Of a stretch of DNA of 64,000 nt, positions 43,936 through 53,602 are shown one piece after another. This stretch comes from Thermodesulfobium acidiphilum (GTDB lineage: Bacteria > Thermodesulfobiota > Thermodesulfobiia > Thermodesulfobiales > Thermodesulfobiaceae). Position numbers and translations under genes: made by a program. The DNA lies in assembly GCF_003057965.1 (NCBI RefSeq), contig NZ_CP020921.1:1561001-1625000 (forward strand). The letters are read 5' to 3'. How positions within the stretch are numbered: position 1 is the first letter of the stretch; every line of letters begins with the position of its first letter. The notes under the pieces are model-generated. The model worked only from the letters and a program-made list of their open reading frames with translations. It searched no databases and was not told where the DNA came from.

Positions 43936-44974
43936 ATTCAATCCACTTCAAAAGACAATTCTTTATTTGTGGAAAATCAGTGGTATATATAAAAACATCA
44001 GAAAAGTCTTTCATAATAACAAATCTTATCTTTGAAGAGATATTTTTTTTATCTTTTAAAACATATTGTTCAATTGAGTCAACATCTAAATCAGTCGGAT
44101 ATGAAGTAGGCAAATTATACTTACAGAACAAAGATTTAATCTCTTTATAGAGTTCTATATTGGCATATCCAAGACAATAAGAGAAAAATGCAGCAAAACA
44201 ACTACCAATTGATATAGCTTCTCCGTGAGTAAATCTGGAGTACAAAGTTCTAGCTTCTATGGCATGCCCAAGAGTGTGGCCAAGATTCAATAATGCCCTT
44301 TTCCCAGTTTTCTCTCTTTCATCTTCTTTTACATATCTAGACTTTATATCAATTGAAAGCTCAACCAACCTTCCTATATCAGGTCTCTCTTTTTTAATTT
44401 CATCAAGTATAAAGGAGTCATCAAGTATTGCATACTTAATAATTTCTGCCATCCCTGATGAAATTTCTCTTTCTGGCAGTGATTTCAAAAAATTTAAGTC
44501 TATAACTATATTTTTCGGATGATAAAAACTGCCTAAAAGATTTTTCCCAAAATCTAAATCAATGCCGTTTTTTCCGCCAATTGAACTGTCCACCATTGAC
44601 AAAAGAGTGGTAGGAACAAGAGAAAACGATATCCCTCTCATGTAAACAGAACACAAAAAACCACACAGATCTCCCAAAACTCCTCCACCCAGAACAATAA
44701 CATGAGAATATCTATCTAATGAGTGTTCAAAAAATATTTTTGAAAGCTCTATGAATTTCGACAAAGATTTTGTTTTTTCACCCTCCGGAAGCACAACTAT
44801 ATCAATATTTCTTCTTTTAAAGGTGTTTTTTAAATCGTAGATCTCCAACAATATATAGTGTGTAACGGCTAAAACTTTTGAATATCCATCTTCCAATATC
44901 TCATCCAGAGCCTCATCAAGAGATTTGAAATATACGTTCACATCAGCTGAGCTAAAATTTAAAGTTTTTACCAT
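43922..44974 (-). CDS. aroB: 3-Dehydroquinate synthase
   Basis: The enzyme (about 350 residues) has GEKTKSLSKFIELSKIFF, VLGGGVLGDLCGFLCSVYMR, PTTLLSMVDSSIGGKNGIDL, FYHPKNIVIDL and NLGHTLGHAIEA with metal-binding His residues. It converts DAHP to 3-dehydroquinate. Several ATG/GTG codons lie in frame at 44974-44986; the ATG at 44974 has the best spacing from GGGTGA. AroG/DAHP synthase is not in the window. Confidence 0.94.
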   Translation of the reverse strand: MVKTLNFSSADVNVYFKSLDEALDEILEDGYSKVLAVTHYILLEIYDLKNTFKRRNIDIVVLPEGEKTKSLSKFIELSKIFFEHSLDRYSHVIVLGGGVLGDLCGFLCSVYMRGISFSLVPTTLLSMVDSSIGGKNGIDLDFGKNLLGSFYHPKNIVIDLNFLKSLPEREISSGMAEIIKYAILDDSFILDEIKKERPDIGRLVELSIDIKSRYVKEDEREKTGKRALLNLGHTLGHAIEARTLYSRFTHGEAISIGSCFAAFFSYCLGYANIELYKEIKSLFCKYNLPTSYPTDLDVDSIEQYVLKDKKNISSKIRFVIMKDFSDVFIYTTDFPQIKNCLLKWIEYEKN

Positions 44975-45008
44975 AAACATCATCACCCAATTTTCAGTAT
45001 CTTAAATT

Positions 45009-45533
45009 TTAAAAAACAAGGTTATAAATTTGATCTATTATCTCGTCAACAAGTTCACATATTTCTTTAAAAGAGGTATCCAAAAGAAAATCTGACATAA
45101 AATAGTATTTCATCCTTTTTTCAAGCAAATCTCTTATTCGCTCTAGTATAAGATCTTCTCTGCCCAAATCTAAAAGTGGCCTGTCTCTATTTGAACAAAT
45201 TCTTGAATAAATCACTTCAGGTTGAGCCATAAAAGTGATTATAAGAGCATTTTTGCTTAAAATTTCCCTATTGAAAGGATTTACCAGAGTTCCTCCCCCT
45301 ACCGATACAACGTAGTTTGATAGCTTAGAAACGTTAAAAACTATTAGGGTTTCAAATCTCCTAAATACGTCTTCGCCAAACTCAGAAAATATTTTTGATA
45401 TCTTCATGCCAGATAACAATTCTATTTGTTCATCAGTATCGACAAAACCCCATCCCAATCTTTGGGCAAGAGCTTTTCCTACAGTCGATTTTCCTGTACC
45501 CATAAAACCAGATAAAACTATATTTTTTTTCAA
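45009..45533 (-). CDS. aroK: Shikimate kinase
   Basis: The 174-residue kinase begins MKKNIVLSGFMGTGKSTVGK (Walker A), with DTDEQIELLSGMKISKIFSE, FRRFETLIV, VSVGGGTLVNPFNRE and RDRPLLDLGR. It phosphorylates shikimate with ATP. It overlaps aroC by 4 bp and precedes aroB by 22 bp. Confidence 0.94.
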   Translation of the reverse strand: MKKNIVLSGFMGTGKSTVGKALAQRLGWGFVDTDEQIELLSGMKISKIFSEFGEDVFRRFETLIVFNVSKLSNYVVSVGGGTLVNPFNREILSKNALIITFMAQPEVIYSRICSNRDRPLLDLGREDLILERIRDLLEKRMKYYFMSDFLLDTSFKEICELVDEIIDQIYNLVF

Positions 45534-46735
45534 GTTGAAAACCTCTTAAAAAGATATTCTTTATATCTAGCAAAATTATCTAAAGTTTCATTTATATTAT
45601 CGCTACCGAATTTTTTGAGATAACAATCAGCAAGGGCTATAGAAAGTTGCATTGAAACTATTACTGAATAGGCAGCAATAGCCAATACATCTGATCTTTG
45701 ATAAGATGCTTCTTCAATTTTCATTGATCTAATATTTAAGCCATTTAAAGGTTTTGCAGTAGACGGTATGGGTTTCATAAATGATTTTACTATTATTGGT
45801 TCACCATTAGAAATCCCCCCTTCAATTCCACCAGCAAAATTCGATCTTCTAAATATTCCCTTGGGCAAATATTGGTTTAGACCTCCATAAAGATTTTTAG
45901 AAGAGGGTTTTTGCTCTGTGGTAAACTCATCATGAAAGTTAGATCCCAACATCCTTGAAGATTGTGCACCTAAACCTATTTCTACAGCCTTTGTTGCAGG
46001 TATGGAAGAGATGTGAAAGGCTATAATAGCGGACAACCTTTCGTTATATGATGTATAGCTTCCAATACCTGGTACTACGTTCAACGCGAAAGCTAATACA
46101 CTTCCCCCCAAAGTATCGCCTTTGAGCTTTACTTCATCTACGTATAATTTTATTTTTTCATCCTCTTCAGGATATGGAGTAAAGAAGATAGATTCACGCG
46201 ATCTTTTATAACCATCTAAGAGATCGTCGGGAAGAGGAAAGGTATGCTCACCAATGCCTGTTACAAATGAACCAATTTTAACACCAAAGGTTTCGAGTAA
46301 TATTTCTGCAACAGCCCCCGCAGCCACCCTTGAAGCAGTTTCTCTAGCAGAAGCCCGTTCCAAAACATTTCTCATGTCGTCAAAATTATACTTTAAGGCT
46401 CCAACAAAATCTGCATGCCCAGGTCTTGCACTCAAGACTTCCTTACCATAACCTGTAATAGGATCCATGTATTCAGACCAATTTTTATAATCATTATTTT
46501 TAATCCAAAAAACCAGGGGAGAACCCAGGGTCTTAGAGCCTCTCAAACCTGCAACAACTTCTACTTGATCGCTTTCTATACTCATTCTTTTGCCCCTACC
46601 ATATCCTAACATACGCTCTTTCAACCTTTTGTTTATTTTGTTTAGATCTATAGTTAGACCTGCTGGAATTCCCTTTATAAGTATTGTTAAACCTTTTCCG
46701 TGCGATTCTCCAGCGCTTTCAAACTGAAAACTCAA
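45530..46735 (-). CDS. aroC: Chorismate synthase
   Basis: The 401-residue enzyme has FESAGESHGKGLTILIKGIP, YGRGKRMSIESDQVEVVAGL, RPGHADFVGALKYNFDDMRN, RASARETASRVAAGAVAEIL and GGIEGGISNGEPIIVKSFMK. It forms chorismate from EPSP with reduced FMN. It starts at TTG after AAGGAG and overlaps the upstream glycosyltransferase gene by 17 bp. EPSP synthase is absent from this cluster. Confidence 0.96.
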   Translation of the reverse strand: MSFQFESAGESHGKGLTILIKGIPAGLTIDLNKINKRLKERMLGYGRGKRMSIESDQVEVVAGLRGSKTLGSPLVFWIKNNDYKNWSEYMDPITGYGKEVLSARPGHADFVGALKYNFDDMRNVLERASARETASRVAAGAVAEILLETFGVKIGSFVTGIGEHTFPLPDDLLDGYKRSRESIFFTPYPEEDEKIKLYVDEVKLKGDTLGGSVLAFALNVVPGIGSYTSYNERLSAIIAFHISSIPATKAVEIGLGAQSSRMLGSNFHDEFTTEQKPSSKNLYGGLNQYLPKGIFRRSNFAGGIEGGISNGEPIIVKSFMKPIPSTAKPLNGLNIRSMKIEEASYQRSDVLAIAAYSVIVSMQLSIALADCYLKKFGSDNINETLDNFARYKEYLFKRFST

Positions 46736-47738
46736 ATCCTATTCTCTCCTTGTTTTTTAATATTACATTATACACACTTTGTGGCAGTATTTCATCTAAA
46801 CAGTGCAAACCCTTAGGACAGTTTTTTTTCATGCATGGGCTACAACTTATAGGGCTCTGGATAGCAAAATATGGACCTTCAGGGAGAGACCAATTCGGCC
46901 TTGTTGGACCATATAGCACTACTGCTGGAGTGCCAACGCTAAACGCCATGTGTAAAGGAGACGAATCATTTGTTACAAGAAGCTTTGATTTCTTTATTAA
47001 GAGAATTGAAGAAAAATATGGCAGTTTTCCTATAAGGTTATAAATATTTTCGCCTTCAAAACCATATTTTTCTTCACCCTTCGCACCAATTAAAGCAATA
47101 GATACTTTATTTTTTGCAATAATAATCTTTGCTAATTCTTTGAAATGCTCAACGTTCCATCTTTTTAGAGCTTGACTAGCAGAAGTAGCAAATACAACAA
47201 GAGGCTCGCCTTTGTAACCTAGAGAATATAAATTCTCGTTCAATATTTCTTCATCCAAATCGTTAAAAAGTAAATGCGGCCTTTCTGGCATCATATCGAT
47301 CCCAATAGATTTTAAGATTCTAGAGAAATGGCAATAGGCGTGATCATTACCTCTTTCTTCAAGAGATGGCATAGATTTTGTCCTTAATTTATATCTGAGC
47401 ATTTTCAAAAGAAACGCTGACCTTTTATTGTCTTGAATATCAACAACTATATCAAAAGTATGTTTTCTGAGAAATTTAGCCAAAAGGATCATAGAGATAT
47501 AACCCTTTATCCCAAATCTATTTATACCAATAACTCTGTCTGCAAGCACTCTATCCTGAAATACAGGAACAAATTCTTCTCCCATTATCCAGGTAATTTC
47601 TGAATTTCTATATAAATTTTTTAAAAGAGATACTACACCAGAAGCCAAAATTATATCCCCAAAGGAACTAAATCTAATAAATAGAATCCTACTTTTAAAC
47701 TCTTCATAAATCATTGAAGACTTTAGATCATTTTTCAT
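46719..47738 (-). CDS. Glycosyltransferase family 9 (heptosyltransferase-like)
   Basis: The 339-residue GT-B enzyme starts with the ADP-heptose transferase motif RILFIRFSSFGDIILASGVV and has LVTNDSSPLHMAFSVGTPAV and LYGPTRPNWSLPEGPYF near the nucleotide site; the C-terminal SCSPCMKKNCPKGLHCLDEI resembles the usual CxxC end. It most likely builds the LPS inner core. It overlaps both the GT4 gene (11 bp) and aroC (17 bp). Confidence 0.85.
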   Translation of the reverse strand: MKNDLKSSMIYEEFKSRILFIRFSSFGDIILASGVVSLLKNLYRNSEITWIMGEEFVPVFQDRVLADRVIGINRFGIKGYISMILLAKFLRKHTFDIVVDIQDNKRSAFLLKMLRYKLRTKSMPSLEERGNDHAYCHFSRILKSIGIDMMPERPHLLFNDLDEEILNENLYSLGYKGEPLVVFATSASQALKRWNVEHFKELAKIIIAKNKVSIALIGAKGEEKYGFEGENIYNLIGKLPYFSSILLIKKSKLLVTNDSSPLHMAFSVGTPAVVLYGPTRPNWSLPEGPYFAIQSPISCSPCMKKNCPKGLHCLDEILPQSVYNVILKNKERIGFEFSV

Positions 47739-48753
47739 TTTTAATAACTTCTAAATAAATTTCCTCAACTCTTTTTGCTACATTTTTCCAGCTAAAGGTC
47801 TTACTTCTTTCAAGTGCCCTTTTTGATAAACTTTGTCTGCCTTCCTTATCCTCTATCAATCTCAAAAGGGACTTTACCCACAAATTTAGATCAGATTTTG
47901 GTAAGACAATAATTGAATTTTTCCCTATTTCAGAAATACATCCAACATCTGAAGCAACACATGCAAGACCTGAACTCATTGCTTCTAAAAGAACTAATGG
48001 ATATACCTCTTTAATAGAAGGTAGACAAAATATATCAAAAGTTGGATAAATACTTTCCATATCGTCTCTTTTCCCCATAAAGACCACTCTGGATGATATG
48101 TTAAGATTTATTGCTTCTTCCTCTAATGTCTCCCTTAGTTCTCCATCTCCTACTATCACAAGTTTTGTTTGAATAGGCAAATAGCTAAAAACTTTAAGAA
48201 AAAATGAAAAACCTTTTGCGCTAACCAATCTTCCTACTAAACCTATTACAATATCATCCTTTGCCTTTTCAACATTTTTTGGCTTAAATCTTTCTGTATC
48301 AACTCCATTTCCAACTATTCTTATTTTCTCTGCATCTACGCCCAGTTCCTTGGTAACATAAATTTGATGGGTAAGACAAAGCGATATAACTACATTAGCC
48401 AATGAAATTAGCTTTGACAATCTGTGAGGGCTATAGTTTCCATGTGCTGTATACACTACAGGAATTTTGAGAGCTTTAGCCCATGGCAAAACAGCTAAAA
48501 ATGGCATCCTTGAGTGCACATGAACAACGTCAGGAGAAAAATCTTTAAGAAGTCTTAATAATCCAAAAGAGGAAAGAAACAGCGAAACAGGATCTTTGCT
48601 ATGTAATGGCAAACTTATATCATTAATTGCATTTGGAGTATGCCAAACAATTTTCACCTCATGTCCAAAATTTATAAGCTCACTGGAAAGTTTAACAACA
48701 TGATGAGAAACTCCTCCAGCATCCTTCTCGTGAGCAACAAGCAATACCTTCAT
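47728..48753 (-). CDS. Glycosyltransferase family 4
   Basis: The 341-residue GT-B enzyme has HEKDAGGVSHHVVKLSSELI with the donor-side Gly-Gly, VIGLVGRLVSAKGFSFFLKV, and FCLPSIKEVYPLVLLEAMSSGLACV with the E-x7-E motif. Donor and acceptor are unknown; the neighbouring GT9 gene suggests LPS or a capsule. It heads the GT4-GT9-aroCKBE run. Confidence 0.88.
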   Translation of the reverse strand: MKVLLVAHEKDAGGVSHHVVKLSSELINFGHEVKIVWHTPNAINDISLPLHSKDPVSLFLSSFGLLRLLKDFSPDVVHVHSRMPFLAVLPWAKALKIPVVYTAHGNYSPHRLSKLISLANVVISLCLTHQIYVTKELGVDAEKIRIVGNGVDTERFKPKNVEKAKDDIVIGLVGRLVSAKGFSFFLKVFSYLPIQTKLVIVGDGELRETLEEEAINLNISSRVVFMGKRDDMESIYPTFDIFCLPSIKEVYPLVLLEAMSSGLACVASDVGCISEIGKNSIIVLPKSDLNLWVKSLLRLIEDKEGRQSLSKRALERSKTFSWKNVAKRVEEIYLEVIKNEK

Positions 48754-48897
48754 AATTAAAATGATATGCCAGAAATATTCTTTTTTATAATTTCAAAAAA
48801 AAACATAAAACAGATCATAATTCCCCTCGTATGAAGTTTAATAAAATTAATATAATATTTTATACTATATTTCTCAATACCTATAAATAAAGTTCAG

Positions 48898-49869
48898 CTA
48901 TTGATCACTTTTAAATAGATTCTTCACTTTTTCATATAATAGATTGGCATTTTCGAACCTTATTCTTTCTTTTTTTGTTATATTAAGCAGTTCTTCGTAA
49001 TTTATTAACTTAATAAAACCTTGTTTTTCTAACATTTTAAATGAATTGCTAAATTTTGACCTGCTCTTTTCAGGAATTTTAATACAATAGCAAAATAAAC
49101 CACAATTAATAGCCTCAGTTATCATAGAAATAGAATCAGCAGTAATAATTGCAAAGTCAGATATCTCAAAAAAATACCTGAGAGGATTCGTTTTATCTTT
49201 ATGGTAATAAACAGAAAAATCCAGCGGATAATTCTTTTTTTCAAGAAAGCTTTCAAAATCCTCAGGAGTTCGCCTCGAAGTAGATAACAAATATTTATAA
49301 TTCTTAAGATTTTCATTTTTAAACAGCAACTCCAAACCTTCAATTATCTTATTAGATTCGAATCTATGATGCTTGCTATTCCCACCAATCACAATCGATA
49401 TCCATGGCCCATCTGACCCAAGTTTGGCTTTAAATTCATTAATTTCCTCATTTTTTAGCTTTTCTTTAAAATAAATAGCCCCAAATATGCGGTGAATCTT
49501 TGGATTATCTGGCGCTCTATCATGATAAGGGACAATTACCATATCAAAGATATCTGGCAAAAATTTTGGATAAAAGATAGAAATTGTAGGCAAACCTGTA
49601 GCCTTTTTAAAAAGCGCTAAAAATGGGTGGACTCTATTGCCCGCACCAATAGCTCCTATATATTTTTCTGGTTTAGTATCTAGAAATTTTATAAATAGTT
49701 GTCTAGCAAGTTTTTTACTAATAAAATTATCAAAAATTCTTACTATTTCAGTTCTAAAGTCAACAAATGGTATATTTTTTATTTCGTAATCTAGCCCAAT
49801 TGACTTTGCAAGAGATATAGCTTGATTGTAGTGCCCTGGCCTGCCTTCTGAAAGAATAATAATTTTCAA
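48898..49869 (-). CDS. ELM1/GT-B family protein
   Basis: The 323-residue protein begins IIILSEGRPGHYNQAISLAK, the signature of the mitochondrial fission ELM1 family (DUF1022-like), with YIGAIGAGNRVHPFLAL, PWISIVIGGNSKHHRFESNK and ADSISMITEAINCGLFCYCI further on. Bacterial members have a GT-B glycosyltransferase fold and cluster with lipid A genes. Its substrate is unknown. It lies 3 bp downstream of the S55 protease gene on the same strand. Confidence 0.75.
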   Translation of the reverse strand: MKIIILSEGRPGHYNQAISLAKSIGLDYEIKNIPFVDFRTEIVRIFDNFISKKLARQLFIKFLDTKPEKYIGAIGAGNRVHPFLALFKKATGLPTISIFYPKFLPDIFDMVIVPYHDRAPDNPKIHRIFGAIYFKEKLKNEEINEFKAKLGSDGPWISIVIGGNSKHHRFESNKIIEGLELLFKNENLKNYKYLLSTSRRTPEDFESFLEKKNYPLDFSVYYHKDKTNPLRYFFEISDFAIITADSISMITEAINCGLFCYCIKIPEKSRSKFSNSFKMLEKQGFIKLINYEELLNITKKERIRFENANLLYEKVKNLFKSDQ

Positions 49870-49872
49870 AGT

Positions 49873-51501
49873 CTACCTTACTTCAAAAGTTTTTGTAGCA
49901 ATGCCGTTTATTACCCAGGGTAAATCTATATATTTCTTAAAAATTGGTTCAGGTTTTTCCTGATCCAAAGAAACATGAGAAGAATAAATTTCTACGACTA
50001 ACTGGTTATTTTTTGGCTTATTCGTAATAGATTTAACAAGCTCACCAAACGTTTCAACAACCTCTTCCTTCGGTTTATTTGAAGCATTCTCAGAAGCTTT
50101 TGTTCTTTGAGAACTTGACTCATTACTCCCAGTCACAATCATAGTATAACTTCCCTTAGGAAGACTTGGGTCAATTGAAATTTGTTCTTTGTAAAGTTCT
50201 TCTCTGTAAGGTCTTAAAGAAACGTCAAATTTAATAGGTCTGGATTTCTTTACAAAATTTTCCATATTGATTTTATCAATTTGAGCACTCTTTATTTTAT
50301 TTGACATATTTATTTTAAAACCAATATATTCAGGGACCACCTTCTTTAAAGGATTGGTTAACAATTTATACAACATTTCGTCTAATTCAAGAACGCTTTT
50401 ATATGATATGTCATCAGGATCAGAATACATGTTCTTCCTTTCTATACTAGTTCCATCAGAAAGCCTTAAGGTTATATCAACTGTGCTAGAACCGCCGTGT
50501 TGACTTAAAAGTGAATCGTCTAAGCATTGTAATACGACTTTGGAAGCGTATTTTAAAAGCATATCCTCACTTTCTGGCAATTGAACAAAAAAACTATGCT
50601 CTCCATTTGAATTAACGTTTACGTCAATAGTAGTAGTAGGAGGCAAAGTTCCAAGATAAGCCGCTATACCATAAGTTCTATCCTGCACAACTTTCCCTAC
50701 AGGAGAAATTATAGAAGCAACTTTGAATGGCAAAACTTGACTTTTTATAGTATAGTACGTATAAGCTGAAGACAAGAAATAATCTACATTACCAGCATCT
50801 GTAGCAGGGTGACCAAAAGCCAAAATCTTATTGCCATCAATTTCAGTAAGAGTTCCTACAGCACCCAACTCTACCGAACCCCTCGCAAACTGAACTGCAA
50901 TAGAAGCTCCTGGCTGGGCTGTCCACTCGTGAGATGTTTCAGATGAAACGTCTGAAACTAGAGGCATTTCCTTTTTAAGAAGAGATAGCACTCTCCCAGA
51001 GAAGCCTTTTTCATAATACAAAACACAAGGTCGTTCAACCAGGACATTGCTTTCTTTCATCGGTACTCTGGAGACTGCAGTATAAATTTTGTTATCTATA
51101 ATAAGTGGTTTTTCTAATTTACTTATTGTAGGAGAATTTTCTTCATAATTCCAAAGGGTTCTCATAGCTTCTATTGGTGTAACCAGTCCAATATGTGGAT
51201 CTGCATTTTGAAATGTAGCAGAAATAGCGCCTATCAATTTCCCGTCGATATAAACAGGGCTTCCGCTCATACCTTCAGCAATACCACCAGTAGAATCAAT
51301 AGCTTTCCCCCAAACTTTTATTAAATAAGAAGGATATAAACCGGGATTGTTAACTATACCAATTATTTCTACATTAAAAGTTGAAATTTCAGAACCCCTA
51401 ATGGTAGTCTTTGCGATTCCAATATCACCAACCTGAATTGCATTAGCACATGAACCACTCAATAAAAATATTACAATAAAGAACCCAATTAACCTCCTCA
51501 A
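49873..51501 (-). CDS. Exported SpoIVB-type (S55) serine protease
   Basis: The 542-residue protein has a signal peptide (RLIGFFIVIFLLSGSCANA) and the S55 motif GGIAEGMSGSPVYIDGKLIG with Ser79, then LAFGHPATDAGNVDYFL with the likely catalytic His about 150 residues later. In Bacillus SpoIVB the His comes before the Ser, so the order here is permuted, as in S55 relatives from non-spore-formers. A 250-residue C-terminal extension of unknown role follows. Its natural substrate is unknown. Downstream ELM1-like gene is 3 bp away. Confidence 0.78.
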   Translation of the reverse strand: MRRLIGFFIVIFLLSGSCANAIQVGDIGIAKTTIRGSEISTFNVEIIGIVNNPGLYPSYLIKVWGKAIDSTGGIAEGMSGSPVYIDGKLIGAISATFQNADPHIGLVTPIEAMRTLWNYEENSPTISKLEKPLIIDNKIYTAVSRVPMKESNVLVERPCVLYYEKGFSGRVLSLLKKEMPLVSDVSSETSHEWTAQPGASIAVQFARGSVELGAVGTLTEIDGNKILAFGHPATDAGNVDYFLSSAYTYYTIKSQVLPFKVASIISPVGKVVQDRTYGIAAYLGTLPPTTTIDVNVNSNGEHSFFVQLPESEDMLLKYASKVVLQCLDDSLLSQHGGSSTVDITLRLSDGTSIERKNMYSDPDDISYKSVLELDEMLYKLLTNPLKKVVPEYIGFKINMSNKIKSAQIDKINMENFVKKSRPIKFDVSLRPYREELYKEQISIDPSLPKGSYTMIVTGSNESSSQRTKASENASNKPKEEVVETFGELVKSITNKPKNNQLVVEIYSSHVSLDQEKPEPIFKKYIDLPWVINGIATKTFEVR

Positions 51502-51635
51502 AATTACCTCCTAAAAGTTAGTCAACATCATAAGATTTTATTATAACCTAAATATATATTAACTAATCTTAATTTATAAATTAAAAAGTTATAAATAAAT
51601 TAACTAAAATTTCTGTAATCAAAAAACTTACAAAA

Positions 51636-51754
51636 GGTAATATAAAATTCCATTACAAAATACCTGGAATTACCACTACAAAATACTTTATTTTGATGAC
51701 CCCATAAATTTACTTATTCCGACTTTTTTTAGGCTTATTGATAAGTCAGAATAA
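51636..51754. promoter_or_regulatory. Repeat-rich leader of the Usp-TauE unit
   Basis: Two direct repeats TACAAAATAC (51654-51663 and 51677-51686) are 23 bp apart. Further down a 12-bp inverted repeat with one mismatch, TTATTCCGACTT (51714-51725) and AAGTCAGAATAA (51743-51754), spans a 17-base loop. They precede the first Usp gene and could be sites for the NarL-type regulator at the end of the unit or other factors. The surrounding 51502-51794 stretch has no gene. Confidence 0.45.
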
Positions 51755-51794
51755 TATCAAAGATAAAAATTATTAATGAAAGGTGGTAATTAAG

Positions 51795-52223
51795 ATGACG
51801 AAGAGCAAGAATGTTTTTGTAGTTCTTAAGGATAGAAAGCAAAATCAGACAAAACTAATCAAAGAAACAAGAGATTATGTCGCAACAAATAACGTCGAGA
51901 AGATCTATTTGTTGAAAATTATAGACAGATCTGAAGACCTTGGCGTATTTAATCCTGAAGCAGAAGAAATTATTGTCACAAGAGCTGAAAACGATATTTC
52001 AAAGTTTATAAGTGAATTAGGCAAGGTCAATTGTCAGGTAGAAGGAATCATAAAGATTGGTTCATATCAAGACAGAATTGAAGAATTGTCAAAGCAGTTT
52101 AACCCAGAAGCAATAATAGTCCAAAGCTCCAAGTTAAGCGGCATAAAGAAAATTTTCCTTGGGAACACAGCTTCGGACGTTATAAACAACGCACACTGTC
52201 CTGTAATTATTGTCGGGTCTTAG
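51795..52223 (+). CDS. Universal stress protein (UspA family)
   Basis: The 142-residue protein (from ATG 51795, MTKSKNVFVVLKDRKQNQTK) has the Usp fold and the C-terminal signature PEAIIVQSSKLSGIKKIFLG followed by NTASDVINNAHCPVIIVGS, a Gly-x2-Gly-x9-Gly(S)-like nucleotide loop. Its N-terminus departs from the usual ILVAxDGS, so ATP binding may be altered. A GTG at 51783 would add four residues but sits in the ribosome site. It opens the Usp-small protein-TauE-Usp unit. Confidence 0.75.
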   Translation: MTKSKNVFVVLKDRKQNQTKLIKETRDYVATNNVEKIYLLKIIDRSEDLGVFNPEAEEIIVTRAENDISKFISELGKVNCQVEGIIKIGSYQDRIEELSKQFNPEAIIVQSSKLSGIKKIFLGNTASDVINNAHCPVIIVGS

Positions 52224-52269
52224 CGGGTTTAAAAATAAATTTATAAATAACTTTCAAGGAGGGAGAAAA

Positions 52270-52512
52270 ATGAAGAGGGAAAATAACAAAAAGATAATAC
52301 CTCTAATGATATGGGGTAGTCTTTCACTAGGTTCTTATCTAATGATTTTCTTATTTCAAAATGAGTTGCTGTTTTATTCTACAAGGGGTGGTATATTTTC
52401 AATAGTCCCAATACTCTTTGCATTTTATTTCTCTTTTGTACATGGAGCTTTTGCAAGTTATTTATTACCGTTTATTGGCGTTGAAGCAATAATAAAGAAG
52501 GAGGCGCATTAA
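52270..52512 (+). CDS. Small membrane protein upstream of TauE
   Basis: The 80-residue protein (from ATG 52270, MKRENNKKIIPLMIWGSLSL) has two membrane spans (about 10-28 and 40-65). The start follows AAGGAGG; an in-frame start at 52210 is less likely since it would overlap the Usp stop. The gene ends one base before the TauE gene, implying a joint function, perhaps as an accessory subunit. It is not recognised. Confidence 0.65.
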   Translation: MKRENNKKIIPLMIWGSLSLGSYLMIFLFQNELLFYSTRGGIFSIVPILFAFYFSFVHGAFASYLLPFIGVEAIIKKEAH

Positions 52513-52513
52513 A

Positions 52514-53593
52514 ATGGTAGAAAATTCTATGGGAATTTTATCGAACTTTATTACTCTTGACCCAGCAAATATGCTGTTCTTGCTGTTTGTAGGTTTTGTT
52601 GGAGGACTGGTTAGCGGCTTTATAGGTTCTGGTGGTGCATTTGTTCTAACACCTGGAATGATGAGTATTGGAGTGCCAGGAACAATAGCAGTTGCAAGTA
52701 ACATGTGTCACAAGTTTCCAAAGGCAATGGTCGGAGCTTACAAGAGATGGAAGTATGGCCAGGTAGATATAAAGTTAGGGCTTATTATGGCAATATCAGC
52801 TATACTTGGAGTTCAAGTAGGCATCCAGATTCAAGAAGCAATATTAAAGACCTGGGGGAATGCAGGATCAAATCTTTACGTAAGCACCATGTTTATAATC
52901 GTTTTAACAGTGGTTGGCTCATATGTATTTAAGGATGCACTAAATATGGCAAAATCAAAGAACACAAAGGAAGAGACTACTGCCCTTGCAAAGAGGATAC
53001 AAAGCATAAATATACCACCAATGATATACTTTGATAAGATTGGGACAAAAATATCCTTCTGGGTTACCTTCCCAATAGGATTTTGTACAGGACTTCTTGC
53101 GGCCACAATAGCAGTAGGAGGCTTCATCGGAGTTCCTGGAATGATCTATATATTGGGCGTAACAAGCACTGTAGGCACAGCAACAGAATTAGTAATAGCA
53201 TTTGTGATGGGTCTTGTTGGGTCTGTAAAGTGGGCGATGAGCGGAATGATAGATATTAGATTGACTCTTATAATTCTTGCAGGATCTTTAATAGGAGTGC
53301 AAATTGGAGCTGCTGCTACTACATTTGTAAAGCCATATCTTATAAAGTTTGTAATGGGCTTCATAATGCTCTTAGTTGCTGGTTCAAGAATCCTTGCAGT
53401 TCCTCAATATCTAAATGAACTAAACATAATCCATCTTGAGAAGCAGGCCTTGAACGCATTAGATCAAACTAGTTTTATGATAATGAGTCTAACGCTTCTT
53501 GCTGGAGCAATAATAATAGTATTTAGCATGGTAAGAGGAAAAAGAGAATTCAAGAGTGCAAATGCTATTGCACAGGTTAAGGTAAATGATTAA
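52514..53593 (+). CDS. TauE/SafE family sulfite/organosulfur exporter
   Basis: The 359-residue permease has two homologous halves, each with a glycine-rich loop: GFVGGLVSGFIGSGGAFVLT and PIGFCTGLLAATIAVGGFIG. At least eight spans are visible. Members export sulfite, sulfoacetate, taurine or related anions. A soluble loop at about 145-175 precedes the second half. The link to sulfur metabolism of the organism is inferred. A two-domain Usp gene follows in 9 bp. Confidence 0.85.
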   Translation: MVENSMGILSNFITLDPANMLFLLFVGFVGGLVSGFIGSGGAFVLTPGMMSIGVPGTIAVASNMCHKFPKAMVGAYKRWKYGQVDIKLGLIMAISAILGVQVGIQIQEAILKTWGNAGSNLYVSTMFIIVLTVVGSYVFKDALNMAKSKNTKEETTALAKRIQSINIPPMIYFDKIGTKISFWVTFPIGFCTGLLAATIAVGGFIGVPGMIYILGVTSTVGTATELVIAFVMGLVGSVKWAMSGMIDIRLTLIILAGSLIGVQIGAAATTFVKPYLIKFVMGFIMLLVAGSRILAVPQYLNELNIIHLEKQALNALDQTSFMIMSLTLLAGAIIIVFSMVRGKREFKSANAIAQVKVND

Positions 53594-53602
53594 AATAAAT
53601 AC

